Under the pieces are notes generated by a model. The model was not told the origin of the DNA. It worked only from the letters and a program-made list of their open reading frames with translations, and searched no databases. Below are positions 17,365 through 26,254 of a stretch of DNA of 64,000 nt, piece after piece (position 1 is the first letter of the stretch; each line of letters begins with the position of its first letter). This DNA is from Pseudomonas cichorii (GTDB lineage Bacteria > Pseudomonadota > Gammaproteobacteria > Pseudomonadales > Pseudomonadaceae): positions 310,001 through 374,000 of the forward strand of contig NZ_BLVZ01000007.1 in the NCBI RefSeq assembly GCF_015471405.1, written 5' to 3'. The translations under genes and the position numbers were made by a program.

Positions 17365-18305
17365 TGGCGAAGATTCTAACCCTGACCATGAACCCGGCGC
17401 TGGACCTGACTGTGCAGTTGGGCAAGCTGGAACTCGGGCAGGTCAATCGCAGCGATGCCATGCTCAGCCATGCGGCAGGCAAGGGCCTGAACGTGGCTCA
17501 AGTGCTGGCCGATCTGGGGCATGAGCTGACCGTGGCCGGATTTCTCGGCATCGACAATCAGCAGCCGTTCGAGGCTCTGTTTACCCGGCGAGGTTTTGTC
17601 GACGAGTTCGTTCGTGTGCCGGGAGAAACCCGCAGCAATATCAAACTGGCCGAAGGCAGTGGCCGTATCACTGACCTGAACGGTCCCGGCCCGCAGGTCA
17701 GCGACGAGGCTCAACAAGCCCTGTTCGCCAGAGTCGAGCAGATCGCTTCCGGTTTTGATGCCGTGGTAGTCGCAGGCAGCCTGCCTCGTGGCGTTACGCC
17801 CGAGTGGCTGCAAAAGCTCTTGCTCATGCTCAAGAGTCTTGGCCTCAAAGTGGCGCTGGACAGCAGCGGTCTGGCTCTGCGTGCCGGTCTTGCCGCAGGA
17901 CCTTGGCTGATCAAACCCAATACCGAAGAGCTGGCCGATGCGCTCGATGCTCCGATCATCTCCATCGCCGCTCAGGCCGAAGCGGCAACGCGCCTGCGTG
18001 CGCAAGGCATCGAGCATGTGGTGATTTCCCAGGGCTCCGAGGGCGTTCACTGGTTCAGCACCGGCACCGCGTTACATTCCCTGCCGCCGAAAGTCACCGT
18101 CGCCAGCACCGTGGGTGCCGGGGATTCTTTGCTGGCGGGCATGGTTCACGGTTTGCTCAGCGGTCATGAACCTCAGAAAACCTTGCGCACGGCGACGGCG
18201 ATTGCCGCCATGGCAGTGACCCAGATCGGTTTCGGCATTACCGATGCCGCCCAACTCAAACGGCTTGAAGGCGGCGTTACTGTGCGCAGCCTGACAGAAC
18301 AATAA
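17364..18305 (+). CDS. fruK: 1-phosphofructokinase
   Basis: Phosphorylates the fructose-1-phosphate produced by FruA to fructose-1,6-bisphosphate with ATP. A 313-aa PfkB/ribokinase-family protein: substrate-binding NPALDLTV and GGKG-like AAGKGLNVA near the N-terminus, and the C-terminal PfkB signature TVGAGDSLLAGM with catalytic Asp254. The start codon shares its A with the fruB TAA (TAATG), so translation is coupled. Confidence 0.97.
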   Translation: MAKILTLTMNPALDLTVQLGKLELGQVNRSDAMLSHAAGKGLNVAQVLADLGHELTVAGFLGIDNQQPFEALFTRRGFVDEFVRVPGETRSNIKLAEGSGRITDLNGPGPQVSDEAQQALFARVEQIASGFDAVVVAGSLPRGVTPEWLQKLLLMLKSLGLKVALDSSGLALRAGLAAGPWLIKPNTEELADALDAPIISIAAQAEAATRLRAQGIEHVVISQGSEGVHWFSTGTALHSLPPKVTVASTVGAGDSLLAGMVHGLLSGHEPQKTLRTATAIAAMAVTQIGFGITDAAQLKRLEGGVTVRSLTEQ

Positions 18306-18317
18306 GAGAGGCTCGTG

Positions 18318-20057
18318 ATGAAGTTAGCCATTGTAACGGCCTGCCCGAACGGCAAGGTCAGCAGCGTCCTCAGCGCACGATTGCTTGAAGCGGCAGCTCA
18401 GCGTCAGGGCTGGGAAACCAGCGTTGAAATCGTGGATCCGAACAAGTCCGAACAGCACCTTTCGGTGCTGGATATCGAAGCCGCCGATCTGGTGCTGGTG
18501 GTCAACACCGGTCCGCTGGACCTGAGCCGTTTTGTCGGCAAGCGCCTGTTTCAGGACACGCCCGCCCATGCCTTGCAGGATGTGGATGCTTTCCTGAAGC
18601 GTGCCGTCGATGAGGCCCAAGTCTATGCTGCGCCTGCGGCCGGTGAGGGTGTTGCAGTCACTTCGGGCAGTCAGCCGCGCATCGTCGCCATTACCGCTTG
18701 CCCGACCGGCGTTGCTCACACCTTCATGGCGGCCGAGGCGATTCAGCAGGCTGCCAAACGCCTGAACTACGAGCTGCAAGTGGAAACCCAGGGGTCGGTC
18801 GGCGCTCGCAACCCGCTTAGCCCGCAAGCCATTGCCGATGCGGACGTGGTGCTGCTGGCGACGGATATCGAGGTCAACACCGACCGGTTCGCAGGCAAGA
18901 AGATTTACCGCTGCGGCACCGGCATCGCTCTCAAACAGTCCGAGGCGACCCTGAAAAAGGCCTTGGCCGAGGGGCAGGTCGAATCTGCGGGCGAGGCGAC
19001 CAGGTCGCCGTCCAAAAAAGAAGGGACTGGCGTCTACAAGCACTTGCTGACCGGTGTGTCGTTCATGCTGCCGATGGTGGTGGCCGGTGGTTTGTTGATT
19101 GCGTTGTCGTTCGTGTTCGGCATCACCGCGTTCAAGGAAGAGGGCACGTTGGCTGCGGCCTTGATGCAGATCGGCGGCGAGGCTGCATTCAAACTGATGG
19201 TGCCGTTGTTGGCCGGCTACATCGCCTACTCCATTGCAGACCGTCCGGGGTTGGCACCAGGCATGATCGGTGGCTTGCTGGCCAGTACGCTGGGTGCCGG
19301 TTTCATCGGCGGTATCGTGGCCGGTTTCCTGGCCGGTTACAGCGCGCAGTTGATCAACCGCTATGCGCGCTTGCCAGCGAGTGTCGAAGCGCTCAAGCCG
19401 ATCCTGATCATTCCATTGCTGGCGAGTCTGTTCACCGGATTAGTGATGATCTATGTGGTGGGCAAGCCGGTTGCGGGCATGCTCGCCAGCCTGACCACTT
19501 TCCTGGACAGCATGGGCACCACCAACGCGATTCTGCTGGGCGTGCTGCTCGGTGCGATGATGTGCGTGGATTTGGGTGGGCCGATCAACAAGGCTTCCTA
19601 TGCGTTTTCCGTAGGTTTGCTGGCGTCCCAGAGTTACGCCCCCATGGCGGCTGCCATGGCCGCCGGTATGGTGCCGCCGATCGGCATGGGCATCGCCACG
19701 ATCCTGGCGCGCCGCAAGTTCGCACAAAGCGAGCGCGAGGCAGGCAAGGCCGCGTTCGTGCTGGGGCTGTGTTTCATTTCCGAGGGCGCGATCCCCTTTG
19801 CTGCCAAGGACCCACTGCGCGTGATTCCTGCCAGTGTTATCGGCGGTGCGTTGACCGGTGCTTTGTCGATGTACTTCGGTTGCAAGCTGATGGCTCCGCA
19901 TGGCGGCCTGTTCGTGATGCTGATCCCCAACGCCATCAATCATGCCTTGTTGTATCTGCTGGCGATTGTCGTCGGCAGCGTGGCGACCGGTGTGATCTAT
20001 GCGCTGCTCAAGCGGCCTGAAGTGGTGGAGATGGAACTGACCAAAGCCACCGCCTGA
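18318..20057 (+). CDS. fruA: FruA, fructose-specific PTS EIIB'BC
   Basis: The membrane permease that imports and phosphorylates fructose to fructose-1-phosphate. A 579-aa protein. An N-terminal EIIB'-like domain (TACPNG, Cys9) is followed by the true EIIB with phospho-accepting Cys128 in TACPTGVAHT. The EIIC domain (about 235-575) has multiple membrane spans and the conserved GGPINKASYAF and SEGAIPFAAKDP loops. ATG 18318 is used; a GTG lies immediately upstream at 18315. Confidence 0.97.
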   Translation: MKLAIVTACPNGKVSSVLSARLLEAAAQRQGWETSVEIVDPNKSEQHLSVLDIEAADLVLVVNTGPLDLSRFVGKRLFQDTPAHALQDVDAFLKRAVDEAQVYAAPAAGEGVAVTSGSQPRIVAITACPTGVAHTFMAAEAIQQAAKRLNYELQVETQGSVGARNPLSPQAIADADVVLLATDIEVNTDRFAGKKIYRCGTGIALKQSEATLKKALAEGQVESAGEATRSPSKKEGTGVYKHLLTGVSFMLPMVVAGGLLIALSFVFGITAFKEEGTLAAALMQIGGEAAFKLMVPLLAGYIAYSIADRPGLAPGMIGGLLASTLGAGFIGGIVAGFLAGYSAQLINRYARLPASVEALKPILIIPLLASLFTGLVMIYVVGKPVAGMLASLTTFLDSMGTTNAILLGVLLGAMMCVDLGGPINKASYAFSVGLLASQSYAPMAAAMAAGMVPPIGMGIATILARRKFAQSEREAGKAAFVLGLCFISEGAIPFAAKDPLRVIPASVIGGALTGALSMYFGCKLMAPHGGLFVMLIPNAINHALLYLLAIVVGSVATGVIYALLKRPEVVEMELTKATA

Positions 20058-20061
20058 TAGC

Positions 20062-20137
20062 TGTTGGAGCGGGTTGTCATCTCTCTCCAACATTCCCCTG
20101 CTAGGTTTCCCCTTTCCCATCTTGAAAGGGGTTAACC
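20062..20137 (+). promoter_or_regulatory. Two consecutive hairpins between fruA and the PhoD-like gene; the second covers its ribosome binding site
   Basis: First hairpin: TGTTGGAG (20062-20069) with CTCCAACA (20085-20092). Second: CCCCTTTC (20109-20116) with GAAAGGGG (20124-20131), extended outward by GGTT/AACC (20104-20107 with 20134-20137). The AAAGGGG of the second stem is the only ribosome binding site for ATG 20138, so it would be masked when folded. The first hairpin may end the fruA message, though no T-run follows. Confidence 0.65.
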
Positions 20138-21694
20138 ATGAGCCAGTTCGATCTCAAGCGTCGTCGTGTCATTCAGGCTGTTGGCGCAGGTTTCCTGTTG
20201 CCAGGTCTGGCCCCCGCAGTCATTGCCTCGGTGCAGGATCGCCCGAAGATGACCGACGGCGTGCAGTCCGGGGATCTGCTGGGGGATCGGGCGATGGTCT
20301 GGAGCCGCAGCGACCGGCCATCGCGCATGGTGGTGGAGTGGGACACCCGCAGCATGTTCACCAACCCGCGGCGGCTGGTGTCGGCGTTGGCCGATCAGCG
20401 TACCGACTTCACGGCTCGGGTCGAGTTGAGCGGCTTGCCTGTGGATCAGGCGATTTTCTACCGCGTTTATTTCGAGGATGCCCAGTCGGGTGTCGCCAGC
20501 GAACCCTGGTTCGGGCATTTGCGGAGCATGCCGCAACAACGCCGTGACATCCGTTTTGTGTGGAGTGGCGACACCGTCGGCCAAGGCTTCGGCATCAACC
20601 CGGACATTGGTGGCATGCGTATCTATGAAGCCATGCGCTTGCGTTTGCCTGACTTCTTTATCCACAGCGGCGACACCATTTACGCCGACGGTCCGATCCC
20701 GGAGCAGATCACGACCGAGGGCGGGCGCATCTGGCGCAACATCACCAGCGAAGCGAAAAGCAAGGTCGCAGAGACGCTGGACGAGTATCGCGGCAATTAC
20801 CGCTACAACCTGATGGACGAAAACCTGCGCCGCTTCAATGCCGAGGTGCCGCAGATCTGGCAATGGGATGACCATGAGGTCACCAACAACTGGTCGCCCA
20901 GCAAACAGCTGGATGATCGTTACAAGGTCAAGGACATCCAGTTGCTGTCAGCTCGCGGGCGGCAGGCCTTTCTGGAGTACGCGCCCATGCGTTTGCAACA
21001 GGCCGATAACGGCGGTCGCATCTACCGAAAGATTCCTTACGGCCCGATGCTCGATGTGTTCGTGCTGGACATGCGCAGTTATCGCGATGGCAACGATGCG
21101 AACCTGGCAGGCAAGCCGGGGCCGACCACCGCTTTTCTGGGGCGTGAGCAACTGGACTGGCTCAAGCGCGAACTCAAGGCCTCCAATGCGCAATGGAAAG
21201 TCATCGCGGCAGACATGCCTATCGGTCTTGGTGTCCCGGATGGGGAAGTCAGCCCCGGTGTGGCACGTTGGGAAGCCATCGCCAACGGCAACGATGGCCC
21301 GGCCTCGGGGCGTGAGCTGGAAGTCGCCGAACTGCTTGCCTTTCTTCGTGCGCAAAAGGTCCGCGATTGCGTCTGGCTGACCGCCGATGTCCACTACTGC
21401 GCGGCGCACCACTATCAACCTGACCGCGCCGTGTTCCAGGATTTCGACCCGTTCTGGGAGTTCGTGGCCGGCCCGCTCAACGCCGGCAGCTTCGGCCCCA
21501 ACCCGCTGGACAAGACCTTCGGCCCGGAACTGGTCTTCCAGAAAGCCCCGCCCGCACAGAACACCTCACCCTTTGCCGGCTTCCAGTTTTTCGGGGAAGT
21601 GAACATCGACGGCCAGACCGCAGAAATGACCGTGACCCTGAGAGATCTGGATGGTGTGTCGGTGTTTGAGCGCAAGTTGCAGCCTGTGGTTTAG
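20138..21694 (+). CDS. PhoD-like alkaline phosphatase/phosphodiesterase, Tat-exported
   Basis: A 518-aa protein. The N-terminus SQFDLKRRRVIQAVGAGFLLPGLAPAV is a twin-arginine-type signal with a hydrophobic core. A PhoD N-domain (about 35-125) precedes the metallophosphatase domain with metal-ligand motifs WSGDTVGQG, HSGDTIYADG, WDDHEVTNNW, ADMPIGL and LTADVHY. PhoD enzymes use Ca2+/Fe3+ to hydrolyse phosphomonoesters and diesters in the periplasm. No Pho-box was identified. The start is within a hairpin (see the leader entry). It could act on a substrate other than phosphate-starvation targets. Confidence 0.88.
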   Translation: MSQFDLKRRRVIQAVGAGFLLPGLAPAVIASVQDRPKMTDGVQSGDLLGDRAMVWSRSDRPSRMVVEWDTRSMFTNPRRLVSALADQRTDFTARVELSGLPVDQAIFYRVYFEDAQSGVASEPWFGHLRSMPQQRRDIRFVWSGDTVGQGFGINPDIGGMRIYEAMRLRLPDFFIHSGDTIYADGPIPEQITTEGGRIWRNITSEAKSKVAETLDEYRGNYRYNLMDENLRRFNAEVPQIWQWDDHEVTNNWSPSKQLDDRYKVKDIQLLSARGRQAFLEYAPMRLQQADNGGRIYRKIPYGPMLDVFVLDMRSYRDGNDANLAGKPGPTTAFLGREQLDWLKRELKASNAQWKVIAADMPIGLGVPDGEVSPGVARWEAIANGNDGPASGRELEVAELLAFLRAQKVRDCVWLTADVHYCAAHHYQPDRAVFQDFDPFWEFVAGPLNAGSFGPNPLDKTFGPELVFQKAPPAQNTSPFAGFQFFGEVNIDGQTAEMTVTLRDLDGVSVFERKLQPVV

Positions 21695-21716
21695 TTTTTC
21701 GTTGTCCTGTGCTTTC

Positions 21717-21806
21717 GTGGGAGGGGCCTTGGCCGCGACGACTTGCTTACAGGCAACACATTTTCAGCGCCTGAAACATTGCTGTCGCGGCCAAGGCCCC
21801 TCCCAC
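21717..21806. repeat. REPIN, family A, copy 2 (perfect arms)
   Basis: The arms at 21717-21739 and 21784-21806 are exact 23-nt reverse complements containing GGGGCCTTGGCCGCGAC. The 44-nt interior is, in reverse complement, nearly the interior of the copy at 4895-4980 (shared GGCGCTGAAAATGT and TTGCCTGT). The two copies are therefore the same unit in opposite orientation. Confidence 0.92.
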
Positions 21807-21903
21807 AATGTGCGTGGTAAGCCAGGAACTGAAATTCCTTGCAACACCTTTCCCCCTGCTGGCTTATGATGAGGTCACCTTACGACAGGACCGGGTCTGC
21901 GGC

Positions 21904-22845
21904 ATGCTGGCTATTTTTCTTGAAACCCTGAACATTACCGCGCCTGTGTTTGCCATGTTGTTCCTGGGTGTGGTCCTCAAGCGTATCCATGCGATCAATG
22001 ATGGTTTCATCGTTGTGGCGTCGAGCCTGGTGTTTAACGTCACCATGCCTGCTCTGCTGTTTCTGGGGATCATTCACGCCAATCTGAACGAGGCACTGCA
22101 ACCCAAGCTGCTGGTTTTCTTCAGCCTCGCGACTCTGTTGAGCTTCGCAGCTACGTGGGGCTGGGCGATCTGGCGTTGCCCTCGGGAGGATCGGGGCGTT
22201 TACGTTCAAGGTGCGTTTCGCGGTAACAATGGTGTGGTGGGGCTGGCGCTGGCCGCCAGTATGTATGGCGCATACGGTATTTCGCTGGGTGCGATTCTCG
22301 CGGCCTTGGTCATTGTGTTCTACAACGCACTCTCGACCATCGTGCTGGCGGTCTACAGCCCGGTCATCAAGTCCGATCCGTGGAGTGTGTTCAAGAGTGT
22401 TTTGGCCAATCCACTGATCATCAGTGTCATCGTCGCTTCGCCTTTCGCCTATTTCAGCATCGGCCTGCCCAAGTGGCTGGAAACCTCCGGCAGCTATCTG
22501 GCGCAGATGACTCTGCCGCTGGCGCTGATCTGTATCGGTGGCACGCTGTCGCTGGCGTCCTTGCGCAAAAGCGGCGCGCTGGCGATCAGTGCAAGCATGG
22601 TGAAAATGGTCTGGCTGCCATTGATCTGCACTTTTGCAGCGTGGCTGGTGGGCTTTCGCGGTGCTGAGCTGGGGATTCTGTTCCTGTACTTCGGCAGCCC
22701 GACGGCGGCAGCCAGCTACATCATGGCTCGCACCGCCAATGGCAATTACGAGCTGGCCGCCGCGATTATCGTCATCACCACCCTGGCGGCGGCGGTGACG
22801 ACCAATATCGGGATTTTCCTGTTGCAGTGGGGCGGCTGGATCTAG
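21904..22845 (+). CDS. AEC (auxin efflux carrier) family transporter
   Basis: A 313-aa inner-membrane protein with about ten hydrophobic segments. The ATG at 21904 (MLAIFLETLNITAPVFAMLFLG) starts at the first membrane span; the in-frame upstream extension runs back into non-coding sequence near the REPIN. Family features are the FNVTMPALLFLGI and RGNNGVVGLALAAS stretches and the closing SPTAAASYIMA. Substrates of this branch are unknown (small organic acids or amino acids in some relatives). Its stop codon lies in CTAG, shared with the convergent gene's stop. Confidence 0.9.
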   Translation: MLAIFLETLNITAPVFAMLFLGVVLKRIHAINDGFIVVASSLVFNVTMPALLFLGIIHANLNEALQPKLLVFFSLATLLSFAATWGWAIWRCPREDRGVYVQGAFRGNNGVVGLALAASMYGAYGISLGAILAALVIVFYNALSTIVLAVYSPVIKSDPWSVFKSVLANPLIISVIVASPFAYFSIGLPKWLETSGSYLAQMTLPLALICIGGTLSLASLRKSGALAISASMVKMVWLPLICTFAAWLVGFRGAELGILFLYFGSPTAAASYIMARTANGNYELAAAIIVITTLAAAVTTNIGIFLLQWGGWI

Positions 22846-23225
22846 TCGGCTTTCTGATAGGCGTCTATCACTTCCTGTGCCGAGCGGAACGCTTCGATAG
22901 CGGCGGGCACCCCGGCATACACAGCGCAATGCAGCAGGGCTTCGCGAATTTCTTCCACGGTGCAGCCGTTGTTCAGGGCACCACGCACATGACCTTTGAG
23001 TTCCTGTGAGCACTTGAGCGCAGTCAGCGTCGCCAAGGTAATCAGGCTGCGGGTTTTCAGGTCCAGACCTTCGCGTTGCCAGACGCTACCCCAGGCGTGT
23101 TCGTTGACGAAATCCTGCAGTGGCTGACTGAACTCGGTGGCGTTGCCCAGCGCACGGTCGACGAATACATCGCCCATGACCTGACGCCGCATCTGTTCGC
23201 CCTTGCCGATTGTCTTGTCTGTCAT
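22842..23225 (-). CDS. Carboxymuconolactone decarboxylase family protein (PcaC-like)
   Basis: A 127-aa protein the size of PcaC (about 130 aa), which decarboxylates 4-carboxymuconolactone in the beta-ketoadipate pathway. Motifs EFSQPLQDFVNEHAWGSVWQREGLD, SLITLATLTAL and GHVRGALNNGCTVEEIREALLH fit the family, including the basic His of the C-terminal helix. It stands alone without other pca genes in the window, so the exact reaction is uncertain. It converges with the AEC gene, with a 4-nt overlap. Confidence 0.85.
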   Translation of the reverse strand: MTDKTIGKGEQMRRQVMGDVFVDRALGNATEFSQPLQDFVNEHAWGSVWQREGLDLKTRSLITLATLTALKCSQELKGHVRGALNNGCTVEEIREALLHCAVYAGVPAAIEAFRSAQEVIDAYQKAD

Positions 23226-23241
23226 GGCGTTTCCCCCTGGG

Positions 23242-24315
23242 TCAATGTTGGCGCCGCCAGGCCTTCACGATGCCGAAGGCAACCGCGGTGCCGAGCAGCG
23301 GCAGGATGAACTGGATCATCAGGTGTTCAAGCCTTTCAGCCAGCAGCATGCCGGTACTGAACGACACGATATGCAGCCCGTAGGTCAGATACAACGCCAA
23401 CAGCAGCAGCCCCTCAAGGCGGGTGATGCGATAACCGGCGTAAAACAGCGGCAGGCAGAGCACGGCGACGCCGAGCATGATCGGCAGGTCGAAAACCAGC
23501 GCGTTGGGAGATATCGTCAATGGCACAGGCGAGATCAGGGCAGTCAGGCCCAGTACGCCCAGCAGGTTGAACAGGTTGCTGCCGATCACATTGCCCACTG
23601 CGATATCCCGCTCGCCGCGCAGTGCGGCGATCAGGGAAGTCATCAGGGCTGGCAGCGAGGTAACGATGGCGATCAGTGTCAGGCCGATGATGCGCTCGGA
23701 CAGCCCCAGATTGATCGCGACCACCACCGCCGCATCCACCAGCAGATGGCCGCCAGACGCCAGCAACAGCAGGCCGCAGACCAGCAGGGCAATGCAAGTC
23801 AGTGAACGGGGTTTTTCGGTGCTGTGCGTATGGCCATGACGTGCGCCATGACTGGCCTGGCGCAGGACGATAACAAGACAGGCCAGCAGGGCACCCAACA
23901 GCAACACGCCATCGAACTTGCTGAACTCGCCATTCCAGGACAGACCGATGACCAGCAGGCTGGCCCCGATCATCAGCGGGATATCGATGCGCAAGACCTG
24001 GCGGGCGACCCGCAGCGGAATGATCAGGGCGCACAGCCCCAGCGTCACCAGCACATTGAAGATATTGCTGCCTATGACACTGCCTACGCCAATGTCGGTG
24101 CTGTCGGAAAACGCGGCTTGCAGGCTGACTGCCATCTGCGGCGCGCTACTGCCCAGGGCGACAACGGTCAGGCCGATGATCAGCGGGCGAATATTGAGGA
24201 TGGAGGCCATGCGTACGGCGGCGCGTACTGACAGCTCGGCGCCGATCAGTAAAAGTAGAAGACCACTCACCAGCTGGATGAGTGCGGGGGCGGGAAGGTT
24301 CGATAGCTGGATAAT
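23242..24315 (-). CDS. Calcium/sodium:proton antiporter (CaCA family, YrbG-like), apparent ATT start
   Basis: A polytopic inner-membrane cation exchanger with two homologous halves, each with a family alpha-repeat: GLTVVALGSSAPQMAVSLQAA...GSVIGSNIFNVLVTLG and GLTLIAIVTSLPALMTSLIAA...GNVIGSNLFNLLGVLG. The first repeat has GSSAPQM where most relatives have GTSxPE, so the usual acidic ligand is Gln in this copy. The start ATT at 24315 gives IIQLSNLPAPALIQLVSG and has GAGG at ribosome-site distance, 11 nt after the rlpA-like stop. The first conventional start in frame is GTG 24270, inside the likely first membrane span and without a Shine-Dalgarno. Confidence 0.85.
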   Translation of the reverse strand: MIQLSNLPAPALIQLVSGLLLLLIGAELSVRAAVRMASILNIRPLIIGLTVVALGSSAPQMAVSLQAAFSDSTDIGVGSVIGSNIFNVLVTLGLCALIIPLRVARQVLRIDIPLMIGASLLVIGLSWNGEFSKFDGVLLLGALLACLVIVLRQASHGARHGHTHSTEKPRSLTCIALLVCGLLLLASGGHLLVDAAVVVAINLGLSERIIGLTLIAIVTSLPALMTSLIAALRGERDIAVGNVIGSNLFNLLGVLGLTALISPVPLTISPNALVFDLPIMLGVAVLCLPLFYAGYRITRLEGLLLLALYLTYGLHIVSFSTGMLLAERLEHLMIQFILPLLGTAVAFGIVKAWRRQH

Positions 24316-24326
24316 TCCGGGTGTCC

Positions 24327-24695
24327 TCAGTCGAGGCTCTGGATGCGCACTGGCGCGGTTCCGCTGCGCAGCATGCCCAGTTGCTCGGCCGCTTCGCGGG
24401 ATACATCGATCAGCCGCCCTCGAATGTGAGGACCACGATCGTTGATACGCAAGACAACGCTCTTGTCGTTGTCCAGATTGGTGACTTTGACGCGCGTGCC
24501 GAAAGGCAGCTCGCGATGAGCGGCGGTCAAGGCATTCTGATTGAAAGGTTCGCCACTGGCGGTACGTTTGCCGTGATGCCTGGCGCCGTAGTACGAGGCC
24601 CGGCCGGTTTCGTCGTAGCCGTGAGGATCGATGTCATGACTGGCGCAACCGGCCAGCAGTGTGAGCAGGGAGCAGGCAGTGAGAAGTCGGCGCAT
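24327..24695 (-). CDS. Small RlpA-like lipoprotein (double-psi beta-barrel)
   Basis: A 122-aa protein. The signal MRRLLTACSLLTLLAGC has a lipobox LAGC, so acylation at Cys17 is predicted. The rest is an RlpA-type DPBB domain: GRASYYGARHHGKRTASGE, NALTAAHRELPFGTRVKVTNL, VLRINDRGPHIRGRLIDVSREAAEQLG. Full-length RlpA lytic transglycosylases also carry a SPOR domain; this protein lacks one and is much shorter. Peptidoglycan cleavage is plausible but not shown. It ends just ahead of the antiporter gene. Confidence 0.9.
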   Translation of the reverse strand: MRRLLTACSLLTLLAGCASHDIDPHGYDETGRASYYGARHHGKRTASGEPFNQNALTAAHRELPFGTRVKVTNLDNDKSVVLRINDRGPHIRGRLIDVSREAAEQLGMLRSGTAPVRIQSLD

Positions 24696-24726
24696 CGGTC
24701 AGATCCTGTGATGCCTGTTTAACCAT

Positions 24727-24788
24727 GTAGGAGCGGATTCATCCGCGAAAGCCCGGAATAAGACTTTCGCGAATAAATTCGCTCCTAC
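24727..24788. repeat. REPIN-like element, family B, copy at the gatB 3' side
   Basis: GTAGGAGCGGATTCATCCGC begins at 24727 and its near-complement, GCGAATAAATTCGCTCCTAC, ends at 24788. The family is the same as the perfect palindrome at 41524-41573. It lies between gatB and the rlpA-like gene. Confidence 0.85.
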
Positions 24789-24796
24789 GGCTTGAG

Positions 24797-26242
24797 TTAG
24801 CCTTCGAGCTTGGCCTTCAGCAGTTCGTTCACTTGCTGCGGGTTGGCCTTGCCTTTGGAGGCTTTCATCGCCTGACCAACGAAGAAACCGAACATCTTGC
24901 CGCGCTTGGCTTCGTCTGCGGCGCGGTACTGTTCGACCTGCTCGGCATTGGCGGCGAGCATTTCGTCGAGCATCGATTCGATGGCACCGCTGTCGGTAAC
25001 CTGCTTCAGGCCACGCTTCTCGATGACTTCGTCGGCGCTGCCTTCACCATTGGCCATGGCCTCGAACACCATCTTGGCGATCTTGCCGGAGATTGTGTTG
25101 TCCAGGATGCGCTTGAGCATGCCCCCCAGTTGCTCGGCGCTGACCGGCGACTCTTCGATTTCCAGGCCTTGCTTGTTCAGCAGGCTGCCCAGTTCGACCA
25201 TGACCCAGTTGGCCGCCAGCTTGGCGTCGCCGCCGATGCTGACCACTTGCTCGAAGTAGTCGGCTTGCTCGCGGCTGGAAGCCAGCACGCTGGCATCGTA
25301 GGCCGACAGGCCGAACTGGCTCTGGAAGCGTTCGCGTTTCTGCGGTGGCAATTCCGGCAGGGTGGCGCGGGTTTCGTCGAGGAACGAGTCTTCGATGATG
25401 ACCGGCAACAGGTCCGGATCGGGGAAGTAACGGTAGTCGTTGGCTTCCTCCTTGCTGCGCATGGCACGGGTTTCGTTGGTGTTCGGGTCGTACAGGCGAG
25501 TCTGCTGGATGACCTTGCCACCGTCTTCGATCAGGTCGATCTGGCGCTGGATCTCGCTGTTGATCGCCTTCTCGATGAAGCGGAACGAGTTGACGTTCTT
25601 GATCTCGCAGCGAGTACCGAATTCGGCCTGGCCCTTGGGGCGAACCGACACGTTGCAGTCGCAACGCAGCGAGCCTTCGGCCATGTTGCCGTCGCAGATG
25701 CCCAGGTAGCGAACCAGCGCATGGATTGCCTTGACGTAAGCCACGGCTTCCTTGGCGCTGCGCATGTCCGGTTCGGACACGATTTCCAGCAGCGGAGTAC
25801 CGGCGCGGTTCAGGTCGATGCCGGTCATGCCGCTGTAGTCTTCGTGCAGGCTCTTGCCCGCATCTTCTTCCAGGTGAGCGCGGGTAATGCCGATGCGCTT
25901 GACCGTGCCGTCTTCAAGGGTGATGTCCATATGGCCCTTGCCGACGATCGGCAATTCCATCTGGCTGATCTGGTAACCCTTGGGCAGGTCCGGGTAGAAG
26001 TAGTTCTTGCGGGCGAACACGTTGTGCTGACCGATTTCGGCATTGACCGCCAGGCCGAACTTGACGGCCATGCGCACGGCTTCCTTGTTGAGCACCGGCA
26101 ACACGCCCGGCATGCCCAGATCCACAAGGCTGGCCTGGGTGTTGGGCTCGGAGCCGAACGTGGTGGCGCTACCGGAGAAAATCTTCGATTGGGTCGAAAG
26201 CTGGGTGTGAATCTCCAGCCCGATGACGACTTCCCATTGCAT
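24797..26242 (-). CDS. gatB: Aspartyl/glutamyl-tRNA amidotransferase subunit B
   Basis: Kinase/tRNA-binding subunit of GatCAB, which converts misacylated Glu-tRNAGln and/or Asp-tRNAAsn to the amidated forms. It has 481 aa, full length. The catalytic cradle shows [38 protein letters not shown] and [12 protein letters not shown]; the C-terminal YqeY-like tail (about 330-480) contacts tRNA. It is the third gene of gatCAB, 12 nt after gatA. Confidence 0.98.
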   Translation of the reverse strand: MQWEVVIGLEIHTQLSTQSKIFSGSATTFGSEPNTQASLVDLGMPGVLPVLNKEAVRMAVKFGLAVNAEIGQHNVFARKNYFYPDLPKGYQISQMELPIVGKGHMDITLEDGTVKRIGITRAHLEEDAGKSLHEDYSGMTGIDLNRAGTPLLEIVSEPDMRSAKEAVAYVKAIHALVRYLGICDGNMAEGSLRCDCNVSVRPKGQAEFGTRCEIKNVNSFRFIEKAINSEIQRQIDLIEDGGKVIQQTRLYDPNTNETRAMRSKEEANDYRYFPDPDLLPVIIEDSFLDETRATLPELPPQKRERFQSQFGLSAYDASVLASSREQADYFEQVVSIGGDAKLAANWVMVELGSLLNKQGLEIEESPVSAEQLGGMLKRILDNTISGKIAKMVFEAMANGEGSADEVIEKRGLKQVTDSGAIESMLDEMLAANAEQVEQYRAADEAKRGKMFGFFVGQAMKASKGKANPQQVNELLKAKLEG

Positions 26243-26254
26243 ATTAATTGCTCC

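Noticed and set aside
22842..22845. Overlap of the AEC and PcaC-like genes considered as a frameshift or misassembly
   Set aside because: The genes converge and share a CTAG in which both stop codons lie; both proteins are full length.
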